From the NCBI GenBank assembly GCA_031382085.1, contig JANMYM010000056.1:1-64000 (forward strand): DNA of 64,000 bases. Reading direction: 5' to 3'. Positions 33,544 through 42,660 of the stretch are shown here, piece by piece. The notes beneath the pieces are model-generated. The model was given only the letters and a program-made list of their open reading frames with translations. It searched no databases and was not told the origin of the DNA. The stretch is from UBA964 sp031382085 (GTDB lineage: Bacteria > Pseudomonadota > Gammaproteobacteria > Steroidobacterales > Steroidobacteraceae). A program made the position numbers and the translations under genes. Position 1 is the stretch's first letter, and the number at the start of each line of letters is the position of its first letter.

Positions 33544-34536
33544 ATGTCATCAACCGCTTTGCGCGAGGCGCGCGTTTCGCATTCGGTGCTGCACCCGGAA
33601 TGGCTGGCGGCGGAGGTCGCTCGCCGCTATGACCTGAAGGGCGCGGTCGGCGGCTTCTTGCTTTACCGCGGCATGAACGATGTCTATTTGATCAAGGACG
33701 AGCAGGCCAGGCACGCGTTGCGGGTCTGGCGGCGCAGCTGGCGGGAGGTTGACGCGGTCAGCTATGAACTCAATTTTCTCGATTTCCTGCGCAGTCGGAA
33801 TTTTCCGGCGTCGACGCCTCTGCGCACACGCGACGGCAGCCTGTATTTCAAGGTCAATTCGCCCGAAGGCGAGCGCGCGGTGGCGTTGTACGACTGGGCG
33901 CCCGGCCGCAAGTTCGGCGATGTACTCAACGAGAAGACCGCTGAGCGCATCGGCGCGGTTTTTGCCGAGATGCACCTGTTAGGACTGGAGTACAGCCGGG
34001 GTCATGCATTCAAGACCGACGATGCTGTTAGCTTCATGATCAATTTGCCGGCGCTGCTCGAATTTCTCTACGACCGCCCGGAAGACGCCCGGGACTATGC
34101 GGCGCTGGCGCCGCGGCTGGTCGAGCGCCTGCGCGCTCTTCAAAATGAAGACGTTCCGCTGGGTGTAGGCCATCGCGACTTTCATCCCAGCAACGTCCAC
34201 GTGGATGACGACGGCCGCATCACCTTGCTCGACTTCGATGCCGCCGGTGAAGAATTCCTGATGCAGGATGTCAAAAACTTCGCCTGGGGCAATTTGTTTT
34301 ATGGGTTCTCGCCAGCCTACGGTGAAGCGTTCGAGCGCGGTTACCAGACCGTGCGGCCGTTTACAGCGGCCGAAGTACGCCATGGCGAGCTGTTCCTGAT
34401 GGCCAAGGCGTTTCGACTGGTCGCCGGCATGGCGCACAGTTCGGTTGCAGTCGGGCGTGGCACGCTGCGCTTTCGCAACCTCGACTGGCTCGGCGAATAC
34501 ATTCGCAGCCGCGCACGCTCGTTGGGTTTGCTCTAA
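33544..34536 (+). CDS. Aminoglycoside-phosphotransferase-like kinase
   Basis: A 330-residue APH/choline-kinase-fold protein. The catalytic loop GHRDFHPSNVHV (HxDxxxxN) and the metal site LLDFDAAG are intact; the N-lobe Lys is probably in VYLIKD or the following strand. Such kinases phosphorylate small molecules or proteins (SrkA/homoserine-kinase-like), and resistance is not implied. It starts the plus-strand operon that continues with an MFS transporter at zero-base spacing, so it may phosphorylate an imported compound. Confidence 0.82.
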   Translation: MSSTALREARVSHSVLHPEWLAAEVARRYDLKGAVGGFLLYRGMNDVYLIKDEQARHALRVWRRSWREVDAVSYELNFLDFLRSRNFPASTPLRTRDGSLYFKVNSPEGERAVALYDWAPGRKFGDVLNEKTAERIGAVFAEMHLLGLEYSRGHAFKTDDAVSFMINLPALLEFLYDRPEDARDYAALAPRLVERLRALQNEDVPLGVGHRDFHPSNVHVDDDGRITLLDFDAAGEEFLMQDVKNFAWGNLFYGFSPAYGEAFERGYQTVRPFTAAEVRHGELFLMAKAFRLVAGMAHSSVAVGRGTLRFRNLDWLGEYIRSRARSLGLL

Positions 34537-35841
34537 GTGAGCAGCATGGCGCGTGCCTGGTGGTTTGTCGCGCTGCTGTGCTTTGCGTCGTTGTTGTCGG
34601 TTATAGATCGCGGGATTCTCAATCTCGTCGTCGATCCTTTGCGCAGCGAACTCAACCTCAATGATGTGCAGATCGGCCTTCTGCAGGGTCTTGCGTTCGG
34701 CCTCATTTACGCAATCGGTGGCGTTGCGTTAGGTGCCGTGGCGGATCGATACAGCCGCCGCAACCTCATCATCTTTGGCATCGTGATCTGGAGTCTGGCG
34801 ACCTTCGCGGCGGGACTGGCGCGCAATTTCGGCGAGTTGTTTGCCGCGCGCGTAGTCGTGGGCCTGGGCGAAGCCGCGCTGGCGCCGGCCGCAGTTTCGC
34901 TCATTGCCGATCTTTTTCCGGCGGATCGCCGCGGCCGGCCCATGGGGCTCTACATGACGGGGCAGGCGATTGCGAACGGCATTGCGATCACCCTCACGGG
35001 CATGGTGATTGCCGCAGCGGCGGCACATCGCTTTGATGCTTTGGGCCTTGCGGCAGACATTTCGCCCTGGCGGGTTACTTTCATGCTGTGCGGCGCGAGT
35101 GGCCTGGTGCTGGTGCTGCTGCTGTTCACCTGCCGTGAAGCTGCACGCGCACACCGGAGCGCGGCGCCAACTTTGTTAGCACAGGGGCGTGAGACGTTGA
35201 TCCATCTGGTGGAGCGGCGGCATTTCTTTGTGCCGCTCTACCTGGGTTTCGCGAGTTGCTTCACTGCAGCTTACGGCGCGGCGGCCTGGTCGCCCGCCAT
35301 GCTCGGGAGAGTGTTTGGCCTGGGCCCGGCGCAGCTGGCGCAAGTCCTTGGGCCGCTGGCGGTCATATTTGCCGCCGCCGGACCGCTGCTCGGCAGCGTG
35401 TTCATCGATCCGCTGGTCAGGCGTCATGGCGATCAGGGCCGATTGATGCTCGTAGCGGCGGTCACCTTGTTAGCCATTCCATCAGGCCTTGCCGTGCTGG
35501 CGTCGGATGGCCGGACGGCGGCACTGCTGGTGGCCTCAAGCAGCGCAATCTATCCTCTCGTGGGACTTTGCGTGATTACGACCTTGCAGTCGCAATGGCC
35601 GGCGCCGATGCGCGGACTCGGTGTTGCGCTGACGGGCCTGGTCAACACGGTCATCGGCGCCGTGAGCGGCCCTTTGTTGATCGCGTTGCTGACTGAGCGC
35701 GTGTTCAGGGACCCCGCTCAGGTAGGGCGCTCCATTGCGTTCGTCATAGTGCCTGCGTTGTTGTTTGGCATTGCGATGTTTGTTATGGCGGCGCGGGCTG
35801 TGAACAGGGCGCCGGACCCGGCTGACGGAGTACACGCGTGA
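34537..35841 (+). CDS. MFS transporter (Spinster-like/ACS-type)
   Basis: A 434-residue, 12-helix transporter. GAVADRYSRRNLI matches the loop 2-3 motif, and SVIDRGILNLVVDPLRSELNLND has the early charged-helix pattern of Spns/anion-cation symporter relatives. GTG 34537 directly follows the kinase stop; ATG 34546 is an alternative. It overlaps the flavoprotein gene by 4 bp. This is one of four MFS-fold proteins in the island. Confidence 0.85.
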   Translation: MSSMARAWWFVALLCFASLLSVIDRGILNLVVDPLRSELNLNDVQIGLLQGLAFGLIYAIGGVALGAVADRYSRRNLIIFGIVIWSLATFAAGLARNFGELFAARVVVGLGEAALAPAAVSLIADLFPADRRGRPMGLYMTGQAIANGIAITLTGMVIAAAAAHRFDALGLAADISPWRVTFMLCGASGLVLVLLLFTCREAARAHRSAAPTLLAQGRETLIHLVERRHFFVPLYLGFASCFTAAYGAAAWSPAMLGRVFGLGPAQLAQVLGPLAVIFAAAGPLLGSVFIDPLVRRHGDQGRLMLVAAVTLLAIPSGLAVLASDGRTAALLVASSSAIYPLVGLCVITTLQSQWPAPMRGLGVALTGLVNTVIGAVSGPLLIALLTERVFRDPAQVGRSIAFVIVPALLFGIAMFVMAARAVNRAPDPADGVHA

Positions 35842-37268
35842 CGCAAGAATCGATGCGGGAGACCTGGGATGTCGCGATCATGGGCGCCGGCACCTGCGGG
35901 CTCGCTACCGCAGGATTTGCCGCGCAGCGCAGCGCGCGCGTGCTGTTGATCGATGCAGCACCCACGGTGGGTGGCACCCTGTTGGTCGGCTTCGGGCAAC
36001 TGAGTGCCGCAGGCACGCGACTGCAGGCCGAGAAGGGAATTGACGATTCACCCGAGCGCCATTACGACGAGGCGCTGCGTATCAGCAAGGGCACGATCGA
36101 TCGTGAACTCGCAAAGCTGGCGATCTTCAATGCGGGCAAGACCTTCGACTGGATGATGGAGCGCGGTTACGACGTGTTGCCGCAATGCCCCGCCATCGAG
36201 AGCGCGCATGAGCCCTACGACGTCGCGCGCTATTACTGGAGCGGCGATCGCGGCCTGTCCATCCTGAAAGTTCTTGAGGGTGCGATGCGCGAGCAGGAAG
36301 CGCGCGGCCGCGTCACGGTGCTGACAAAGACCCGAGTCGTTGCCCTGGTGCAGAACCGGCAAGGCGTTGTGCAGGGCGTCGAGATCGTCGATGCCGATGG
36401 CGAAGATCGCCGGGTAATGGCCCGCAATGTCGTGCTCGCGGCGGGAGGGTATGCAGCTAACGCCGACATGTTCCGGCGTTTGTGCGGACAGCGCAGCTAT
36501 GTCAAGGGCGCCTATGACTACGCGCAGGGCGCGGGTCTGGAACTTGGCGTCGCGGTCGGGGGTTACCTTCGAGGTCGCGAAAATTACCTGTCGAATTTCG
36601 GTTGGCTGCTCGACGACGGTCCATTCCCCAGCGCGATCCTCGGCCGCGCCAATACCTATCCCGAGAGTCGTCTGCCCTGGGAAATATACGTGAATTCTTC
36701 GGCGCAGCGATTTGTCCGCGAAGATGAGCCCAGCGTCGATCTGCGCGAGCATGCCTTGCTGGATCAGCCCGACCTGCGCTACTGGATCATTTTCGACCAG
36801 GCGATTTTCGACCAGGCGCCGCCTATGGTCATTGGCTGGAGCCACGAGCAGATGGCAGCGGCATTCAACAGCAAACAGATCTTTCGCAAAGCTAACAGCC
36901 TGGAAAATCTGGCGCGTGATATTGGTCTCGACCCGCCAGCGCTTGTGCAGTCTGTGGCCAGTTACAATGCGGGGCGTGAAGCCGCCATGGACACGATGGG
37001 TCGCGTGCACATGCCTGCAGCCATCGGCACTGGGCCGTTTTACGCGATCCGCCAGCAGGGCGGGTCGGTGACCTCGACCGTGGGCCTGGCGGTGAATGCG
37101 CAGCTGCAGGTGATCCGGCCGGACGGCGCCGCGATTCCCGGGCTGTATGCAGGCGGTGAAATCCTCGGTTCCGGCCAGTTGCAGGGCAATGCATTCGTCG
37201 GCGGCATGATGGCGATGCCGGCGATCGTATTCGGGCGATTGTTAGGTGAGAAGTTCCTGAATCTATGA
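35838..37268 (+). CDS. FAD-dependent oxidoreductase, fumarate reductase/3-ketosteroid dehydrogenase-like
   Basis: A 476-residue flavoprotein of the FAD_binding_2 family. The dinucleotide motif is IMGAGTCGLATA near residue 14-25, with GGTLLVGFGQL after it, and the C-terminal flavin segment is GLYAGGEILGSGQLQGNAFVG in two halves. Relatives transfer electrons to or from C=C bonds (fumarate reductases, urocanate reductases, 3-ketosteroid-1-dehydrogenases). No Tat signal is seen. GTG at 35838 overlaps the transporter stop (GTGA). The neighbouring transporter and exported alpha/beta fold protein suggest a cytoplasmic oxidation step on an imported compound. Confidence 0.82.
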   Translation: MTQESMRETWDVAIMGAGTCGLATAGFAAQRSARVLLIDAAPTVGGTLLVGFGQLSAAGTRLQAEKGIDDSPERHYDEALRISKGTIDRELAKLAIFNAGKTFDWMMERGYDVLPQCPAIESAHEPYDVARYYWSGDRGLSILKVLEGAMREQEARGRVTVLTKTRVVALVQNRQGVVQGVEIVDADGEDRRVMARNVVLAAGGYAANADMFRRLCGQRSYVKGAYDYAQGAGLELGVAVGGYLRGRENYLSNFGWLLDDGPFPSAILGRANTYPESRLPWEIYVNSSAQRFVREDEPSVDLREHALLDQPDLRYWIIFDQAIFDQAPPMVIGWSHEQMAAAFNSKQIFRKANSLENLARDIGLDPPALVQSVASYNAGREAAMDTMGRVHMPAAIGTGPFYAIRQQGGSVTSTVGLAVNAQLQVIRPDGAAIPGLYAGGEILGSGQLQGNAFVGGMMAMPAIVFGRLLGEKFLNL

Positions 37269-37293
37269 AATCCGTGCCAGCGAGACAGCCACG

Positions 37294-38244
37294 ATGCAAC
37301 GTCGAACCTTTGTCGAGTCATTGGCGGCGAGCGCCAGCCTGTCGGTCCACGCGAGCGTTGCCATGACCGCCCGGGTCGACGCGCCGCTGGCCGGCGTCGG
37401 CGCACACTGGATCGGCGCGCCCGCGCTGACTGGCGGCAAAGGCTATGCCGCCTGCCCACTCGGCGCCACTCACTATCGCATGTTGTCCGATGGTTCGTCG
37501 CAGTCGCGTCATGCGACGCCTTTCCTCCTCATTCACCAGACGCCGTTCGGCATGGCGGAGTGGGTCGACATCCAGCCTTTGTTAGCTGCCACCGGCCGCA
37601 CGGTCATTGCGCCGGACAACCCGGGCTATGGGATGTCGGATGCGCCGATCACGGCTGTGACCGTGTCGCAGCTTGCGGACAATCTGATCGCGCTGCTGGA
37701 TCACCTTGGGGTGCGGAAGGTGATCGTCGTTGGCCACCACACGGGAGCCGCAATTGCCGCGTCATTTGCGGCCCGGCACGCCAGGCGTACCGCTGCGGTT
37801 ATCCTTCATGGCTGCCCGCTTTACACGGCCGAGGAGCGCGCAGAGCGGCTCGCGCGACCTGCGCGCGCATTTGAACCACAAGCGGACGGCAGTCATCTCG
37901 CTGACATGTTCAAAGCAATTCACACCCTGTCAGGCAAACGCCCGGAGGCGCTGGTCACGGCAACCTGGGCAACTTTGGGCGCCTGTCTCGCGGGCCCGGA
38001 CACGCCGACTTACCAGGCGGTGTTCGCCAATGACATGTCGCTGGACGTCGCCAGGATTGAGGCGCCGACCCTGGTACTGACAGATCGCGCGGACAGTCTG
38101 CATGTCAAGGATCAGCAGGTCGCCGCGATGCGCAGCGACTTCGCGCTCGAAGAGTTCTCCGACGGCGGTTCTTTTTCCCTGATGCTCGCGCCACAGCGCT
38201 GGGTGCAGCAGGTGGCGGCTTTCGTTCGCAAAAAATCAGTCTGA
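37294..38244 (+). CDS. Exported alpha/beta-hydrolase-fold protein with His at the nucleophile position (copy 2)
   Basis: A 316-residue protein that starts MQRRTFVESLAASASL, a Tat-like export signal. The elbow reads VGHHTGA (residues 146-152), placing His149 where Ser is expected. The usual terminal His segment reads DGGSFSLML, with no His. QTPFGMAEW and DNPGYGMSD preserve the fold. These changes match those of the 28821 protein and are unlikely to be two independent sequencing errors. It is last in the 33544-38244 operon, 25 bp after the flavoprotein. Confidence 0.8.
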   Translation: MQRRTFVESLAASASLSVHASVAMTARVDAPLAGVGAHWIGAPALTGGKGYAACPLGATHYRMLSDGSSQSRHATPFLLIHQTPFGMAEWVDIQPLLAATGRTVIAPDNPGYGMSDAPITAVTVSQLADNLIALLDHLGVRKVIVVGHHTGAAIAASFAARHARRTAAVILHGCPLYTAEERAERLARPARAFEPQADGSHLADMFKAIHTLSGKRPEALVTATWATLGACLAGPDTPTYQAVFANDMSLDVARIEAPTLVLTDRADSLHVKDQQVAAMRSDFALEEFSDGGSFSLMLAPQRWVQQVAAFVRKKSV

Positions 38245-38257
38245 ATAATCAGTCTGA
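38234..38257. repeat. 11-bp direct repeat at convergent stops
   Basis: AATCAGTCTGA occurs at 38234-38244 and again at 38247-38257. The first copy contains the TGA stop of the exported protein; the second contains the last codons and stop of the minus-strand oxidoreductase. It is probably a small slippage duplication. Confidence 0.5.
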
Positions 38258-39268
38258 CAGCGAGTTGCTGGCAAGCGCTGCGCGACGAATCCGGTCGATG
38301 GTCGCAATAAGGTGACATCCATCTTCTTGCAATACGCTGCGATGTGGTTGTCCACGGATCGCGCGCACGAATTCTGTCAGCTGCGTCTCAAAACAGGCCG
38401 CCATATCGCTACCGCCCATGCGCCGCCGTTCCGGACCCGGACCATCCGGCGTGCCGACCAGGAGTTGGTCGTTCCAATAAAGCCAGTCGCGGTCCTCGAG
38501 CCGCAGCACGCCGCGGTCGAACAGCAGCGTTTTTCGGTCCACGACCTGGCGCTGATTGTAGGACACATGCACCGTGGCCATGCGACGGCCGCGGTAGCCT
38601 AACAAGATCATCGCTTCGTCTTCGCCCTGCCAGCCGGATTGATGGCGCGCAGTCTCCACATGGACCCGCAGTGGCTCATCGCGCATCACCAGCTGCACGA
38701 AGTCGAGCGCATGCGGCGCGAACAACGACAGGATGAGGCCCTGTTCGCGGGTGCGCGTTGCCCACCACGGCGCCTGCGGACCGTCCCAGAAAACGCATTG
38801 CGACACTTCCAGCGAGTGAAGCGTGCCGAAGTCCGCAAGGTGGTCCTGCAGGTAGCGCACGGCGGCGCTGTGACGGAAGGTGTGGGCCACCGCCAGGATT
38901 TTGTTAGCAGCAATAGCAGCATCGGCCATGCGGCGCGCATCCGCGGCATTCTCGGCCATCGGTTTTTCCACCAGCACGTTCCGGTTCGCAGCCAGCGCTT
39001 GCAGCGAGTTTGCGGTGTGCAGTTCATTGGGCGTGCAGATCAGTACCGCTTCGATCTGCGCCAATGAGAGGGCGGAGGCGAGGTCGCCGAACGCATGGGG
39101 GATCGCATGGCGGGTCGCGACCTGCCGGGCGCGGCCCAGATCCTGGTCGATGACCGCGACCAGCTTCAGGTTCTGAGGTTGGGTCTGGATTGCGGCAATG
39201 TGCGCCGCCGAAATCCGGCCGCAACCTAACACGGCAATACCGACGGGCGCGTTGACTTCTGCGGGCAT
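38249..39268 (-). CDS. Gfo/Idh/MocA-family oxidoreductase
   Basis: A 339-residue NAD(P)-dependent dehydrogenase. The Rossmann motif VLGCGRISAAHIAAI is near residues 13-27 and the conserved EKPMAEN is near 99-105. The C-terminal domain has GLILSLFAPHALDFVQL. Substrates are usually sugars, inositols or other polyols, and some members act on biliverdin or acetals. It is transcribed away from the TonB receptor across a 185-bp gap that contains a 15-bp palindrome, so the two may be co-regulated. Confidence 0.85.
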   Translation of the reverse strand: MPAEVNAPVGIAVLGCGRISAAHIAAIQTQPQNLKLVAVIDQDLGRARQVATRHAIPHAFGDLASALSLAQIEAVLICTPNELHTANSLQALAANRNVLVEKPMAENAADARRMADAAIAANKILAVAHTFRHSAAVRYLQDHLADFGTLHSLEVSQCVFWDGPQAPWWATRTREQGLILSLFAPHALDFVQLVMRDEPLRVHVETARHQSGWQGEDEAMILLGYRGRRMATVHVSYNQRQVVDRKTLLFDRGVLRLEDRDWLYWNDQLLVGTPDGPGPERRRMGGSDMAACFETQLTEFVRAIRGQPHRSVLQEDGCHLIATIDRIRRAALASNSLSD

Positions 39269-39349
39269 GGAGTCAGTTTAAGCAGGCCTGGGGCCGGGGC
39301 AAGGGAGATCCATCCGCTGGCATCTGTGTCGTAGAAACAACAACCTAGC

Positions 39350-39364
39350 GTCCGGATTCCGGAC
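39350..39364. promoter_or_regulatory. Palindrome in oxidoreductase/TonB receptor divergent promoter
   Basis: GTCCGGATTCCGGAC is a perfect 7-bp inverted repeat around one base. It lies 82 bp upstream of the minus-strand oxidoreductase start and about 90 bp upstream of the TonB receptor start. It differs from the IclR-type motif, so another regulator is likely. Confidence 0.5.
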
Positions 39365-39453
39365 AATGGAGACTGTGCGCAGAAGGGGCTGGAAGGGTCG
39401 ATGATAGCCTGCAAGGGTCCAGCCATAATCCGTTGCATTCCGGGAGCGAAGCC

Positions 39454-42129
39454 ATGTTGTTGCGAAAAGTATTTCTGTCCACCGTGTCGTTTGTGGCGAC
39501 GCTCAGCGCTGGCCAGCAAATGGCGATCGCCGCTGATAAACCAGCGTCGGAAAACGCCAACACGATTGAAGAAATCGTCGTCACGGCGCGTAGACGCGAA
39601 GAAAGCATTCTCGAAACCCCCGTTGCGATCACGGCCATTACCGGCGACGAGCTCGCGGCCAGGGGCGTCAACAACTTCAACCAGCTCGCCGACGCCATTC
39701 CTGGCTTGAACCTGTCTAACATATCCGCTGGCGCTGGCCGCAGCGACCGCTCATTTCAGGCGATCACACTTCGTGGCATCGTACCTTCCACAGTGCTGTC
39801 GACGCTAACGGCGACTTTCATCGACGGCGTGCCCGTCGCTTCGCCAACTGCCATTGCGAGTGTTAGCGACCCGGCTCGCATCGAGGTACTCAAAGGTCCG
39901 CAGGCGGCGTATTTCGGTCGCAACACCTTCGCCGGTGCCGTCAACGTCGTAAACAGAGAACCGGGTCAGGAGCTGGGCGGCTCGTTCAGCCTGATGGCCG
40001 GGTCGCGCAGCAACCTCGACTTCCAGGGGTCGATCGATGGACCCGTGTTTGGTGACCGAGTTGGATTCCGTGTAAGTGGCCACTATTTCAAGAAGGACGG
40101 TTCGTATGACAACGCCGCAAATCCTTCAGAAACATTGGGCGACCAGGAAACGCGCTCGGTTAATGGACTGCTGACTGCCAAATTTTCAGAGAACTTCTCT
40201 GGCAAATTGTTCGTGCTTTATTCGGAGGACGACGACGGTGCTCCGGCGCAGGGTATGGCCTCGGCCTTCGAAGTGCGCGCAGTAAACGGTGTGGCCGTAG
40301 GACTTGCCCCGGGCAGTACGACGAGCATCATTGCCACCAACGGAACGATGTTGGCGGTGCCTGCACCTGCGGGCACCGCGACGGCGCCTGTCATTATCCC
40401 GAACCTGTCCACGTGCATGGTCAACGGCTTGCAAAGGGGTATCGCGGCAACCGAAACGGTGATCGCGCGTCCGTGGTTCTGCGGTGCAGTACCCAGAATC
40501 AATCCGGCGTTCAGCCCAGCGCAAAACACGTTCTCCGATTCCCTTCTGGCGGCCTCACTGGCAGATCCACGGCATCGCGTTGTGTCGCCGTCGCAGGGCA
40601 CCGAGGGCTACGGCCTCGCGCGCGAATACCAGCACGCTCATCTGAACCTCGACTACAAGTTCGGGGAGTCGGGTTTCACCCTGTCGTCGCTGACAGGAGT
40701 TAACGCTGAGTACTGGAGCGAGCTGGCGGATCTGGATAACTACAATACAAGCCTGATCAATAATCCATCGACCACATCCACCGTGTCGAATCGTAGAAGC
40801 TCTTGGGATTTTCCGTTCGTCGTCGAACGTGAGACTTTCGACTTCTCGCAAGAATTGCGTCTGGCCTATGACAAACAAGGCCCGTTCACCGGTGTGTTCG
40901 GCGCAGCCTACCTCAAGACGAGGATCTGGAACGAGCTGGTCAACATTCAGGCTGAGGTGCTGAATGCCGGCAATAATAATCCGGGTTTTGGAACCGCCAA
41001 TCGCGACTTTCTGACAGGTGGCGTTGGTCTGAACACTGTTGAGACCAAGAGTGCGTTCTTCGGCGCGACCTATCAGTTTACCGACACCTTGAAGGCTAGC
41101 CTTGAGGGCCGCTATCAGAGCGATTTCGTCGTAGGCCGTGCGCCGTCTATTGGCGCCAATATCGGCGCCGCCGCTGCAGCGGCCTTCGGCATTCGCGCGG
41201 GGGCGTATGCAGGTCTCGCAACTATCGTCGACAAGAAATACAACAATTTCCTGCCGCGATTCATTGTGCAGTATGACTTCATGCCGAATCTTATGGGTTA
41301 CGCGTCGTACTCGAAGGGGGTCAACGTCGGCACGAACACTTTTAACACGGCTTTCCTGGGTCTCGTTCAGCAGGGCATCGATGCAGCGATCGGCCTTGGT
41401 CTGTCGGTGGTCCAAAAACCCGAAAAAATCACGAACTACGAAATCGGCCTCAAAGGCAAATTCCTTGATGGCCGTTTGACGCTGCAGTCGTCGGCGTACC
41501 ACGCGAAATGGACAAACCAGCTGAACAACGCGGGGACCTTGTTTACCAATCCAGCGAACGGCCAGATTACGCAGGTCACGGGATTGCTGAACACCGGCGA
41601 CGTAAAGCTGCAAGGGCTCGAAGTCGAACTGCAGGCAAAGCCGACCAGTCACCTCGACCTGAATTTCGCGGCCGCGTTGACGGATACGAGTATTCAGAAG
41701 TATGCGTTCGTCACTGTATCGCAGATCTCTGGAGTGGTCGGCGATGGCTTCAAAGGCCGGCAATTGCCCGGCTCGTCAAAGCTCTCGATGAATGCGGGAA
41801 TCCAGTACAGTTCCCCGCTCGAAGCATTGACGGATGGGCGCTGGTTTACGCGTGCCGATCTCTCCTGGAAGGACAAAATCTTCGCCGACGCGTCGAACCA
41901 GGTCTGGATCAAGGCGCGCACGGTTGTAAACCTGAGGGCCGGTGTGTCGCGAGGCGCACTGGGCTTTGAAGTGTTCATTCTGAATGCGTTTGACGACCAG
42001 AATTACTCCAGCGTGGCTGAGCAGAATGTGCTGACACCGAACTTCGCACTGACCGGCGCATACAGCTACCTGAATCTGTCGCTGCCGGAACTGCGAACTT
42101 ACGGCGCGCGTGTCACGTACAAATTCTAA
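39454..42129 (+). CDS. TonB-dependent outer-membrane receptor
   Basis: An 891-residue receptor. A signal peptide (to about 26, ending AIAAD) is followed by the TonB box EEIVVTARRRE, the plug domain (VAITAITGDELAARG, LADAIPGLNLSN, DGVPVAS, IEVLKGPQAAYFGRN) and a long beta-barrel ending TYGARVTYKF with a terminal Phe. Its size and plug match the large organic-substrate receptors common in sphingomonads and steroid degraders rather than siderophore receptors. ATG 39454 follows GGGAG; TTG 39433 is rejected. It probably imports the hydrophobic substrate of the island. Confidence 0.92.
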   Translation: MLLRKVFLSTVSFVATLSAGQQMAIAADKPASENANTIEEIVVTARRREESILETPVAITAITGDELAARGVNNFNQLADAIPGLNLSNISAGAGRSDRSFQAITLRGIVPSTVLSTLTATFIDGVPVASPTAIASVSDPARIEVLKGPQAAYFGRNTFAGAVNVVNREPGQELGGSFSLMAGSRSNLDFQGSIDGPVFGDRVGFRVSGHYFKKDGSYDNAANPSETLGDQETRSVNGLLTAKFSENFSGKLFVLYSEDDDGAPAQGMASAFEVRAVNGVAVGLAPGSTTSIIATNGTMLAVPAPAGTATAPVIIPNLSTCMVNGLQRGIAATETVIARPWFCGAVPRINPAFSPAQNTFSDSLLAASLADPRHRVVSPSQGTEGYGLAREYQHAHLNLDYKFGESGFTLSSLTGVNAEYWSELADLDNYNTSLINNPSTTSTVSNRRSSWDFPFVVERETFDFSQELRLAYDKQGPFTGVFGAAYLKTRIWNELVNIQAEVLNAGNNNPGFGTANRDFLTGGVGLNTVETKSAFFGATYQFTDTLKASLEGRYQSDFVVGRAPSIGANIGAAAAAAFGIRAGAYAGLATIVDKKYNNFLPRFIVQYDFMPNLMGYASYSKGVNVGTNTFNTAFLGLVQQGIDAAIGLGLSVVQKPEKITNYEIGLKGKFLDGRLTLQSSAYHAKWTNQLNNAGTLFTNPANGQITQVTGLLNTGDVKLQGLEVELQAKPTSHLDLNFAAALTDTSIQKYAFVTVSQISGVVGDGFKGRQLPGSSKLSMNAGIQYSSPLEALTDGRWFTRADLSWKDKIFADASNQVWIKARTVVNLRAGVSRGALGFEVFILNAFDDQNYSSVAEQNVLTPNFALTGAYSYLNLSLPELRTYGARVTYKF

Positions 42130-42616
42130 TCAGGGTTGCCGGTTCGCCGGAATACAGCGGCGGCAGGCAATTGCCGCCCTGTTGGCAACATGCATTCTAC
42201 TATGCGCAAGTTCTTTGGCGCTCGGTGCGACAAAGTCACCGCAAGAGCAGTTCCGAGCCTATCCAAACCGTCTCGCCGACTTGCCGCCCAATTGGTCCAC
42301 GAGCAAACCGATCCGGCTGCAGGTATGTTTCAACCTGAAGTACCCGCCGAACTCCCCGGAAGCTAACAAGTTCCTTCAGACCTGGTACCGCAGCATCAAG
42401 GCGATGCCATTTGGGGTCAAGCTGAGGATGGAGCGCGTGGTATTTCCGGTGAAGTATGCCTACTGCGCATCGCTGACGTTCAAGAACTGGGCGAACAACC
42501 GTGAATACGAGACTAGCGAGGTGTTCCTGAACTATTACCGCACGGAATGGAAACCCGCGGTCACCGAGGCGCAGGAGCAGATGACCATACTCGATACGGA
42601 CGTAACCCCGCGTTAG
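42110..42616 (+). CDS. Exported Dabb-like (alpha/beta-barrel) protein
   Basis: A 168-residue protein with an export signal (RRQAIAALLATCILLCASSLALG). The mature part has the ferredoxin-like strand-helix pattern of stress-responsive A/B barrel (Dabb) proteins: LQVCFNLKYP, a helix with FLQTWYRSI, YCASLTFKNW and a final helix into MTILDTD. The GTG start at 42110 overlaps the receptor gene by 20 bp and no better start is visible. It is likely co-transcribed with the receptor. The function is unknown. Confidence 0.55.
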   Translation: MSRTNSNQGCRFAGIQRRQAIAALLATCILLCASSLALGATKSPQEQFRAYPNRLADLPPNWSTSKPIRLQVCFNLKYPPNSPEANKFLQTWYRSIKAMPFGVKLRMERVVFPVKYAYCASLTFKNWANNREYETSEVFLNYYRTEWKPAVTEAQEQMTILDTDVTPR

Positions 42617-42660
42617 TAGACCGGCCCTGGTAACGGCGGCGCAACGCGCGGAGGCGCACG

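Noticed and set aside
33544..34536. Antibiotic-resistance aminoglycoside kinase
   Set aside because: Only the general APH catalytic motifs are present. The operon context with a transporter and a flavoprotein fits metabolism, and the fold is widespread.
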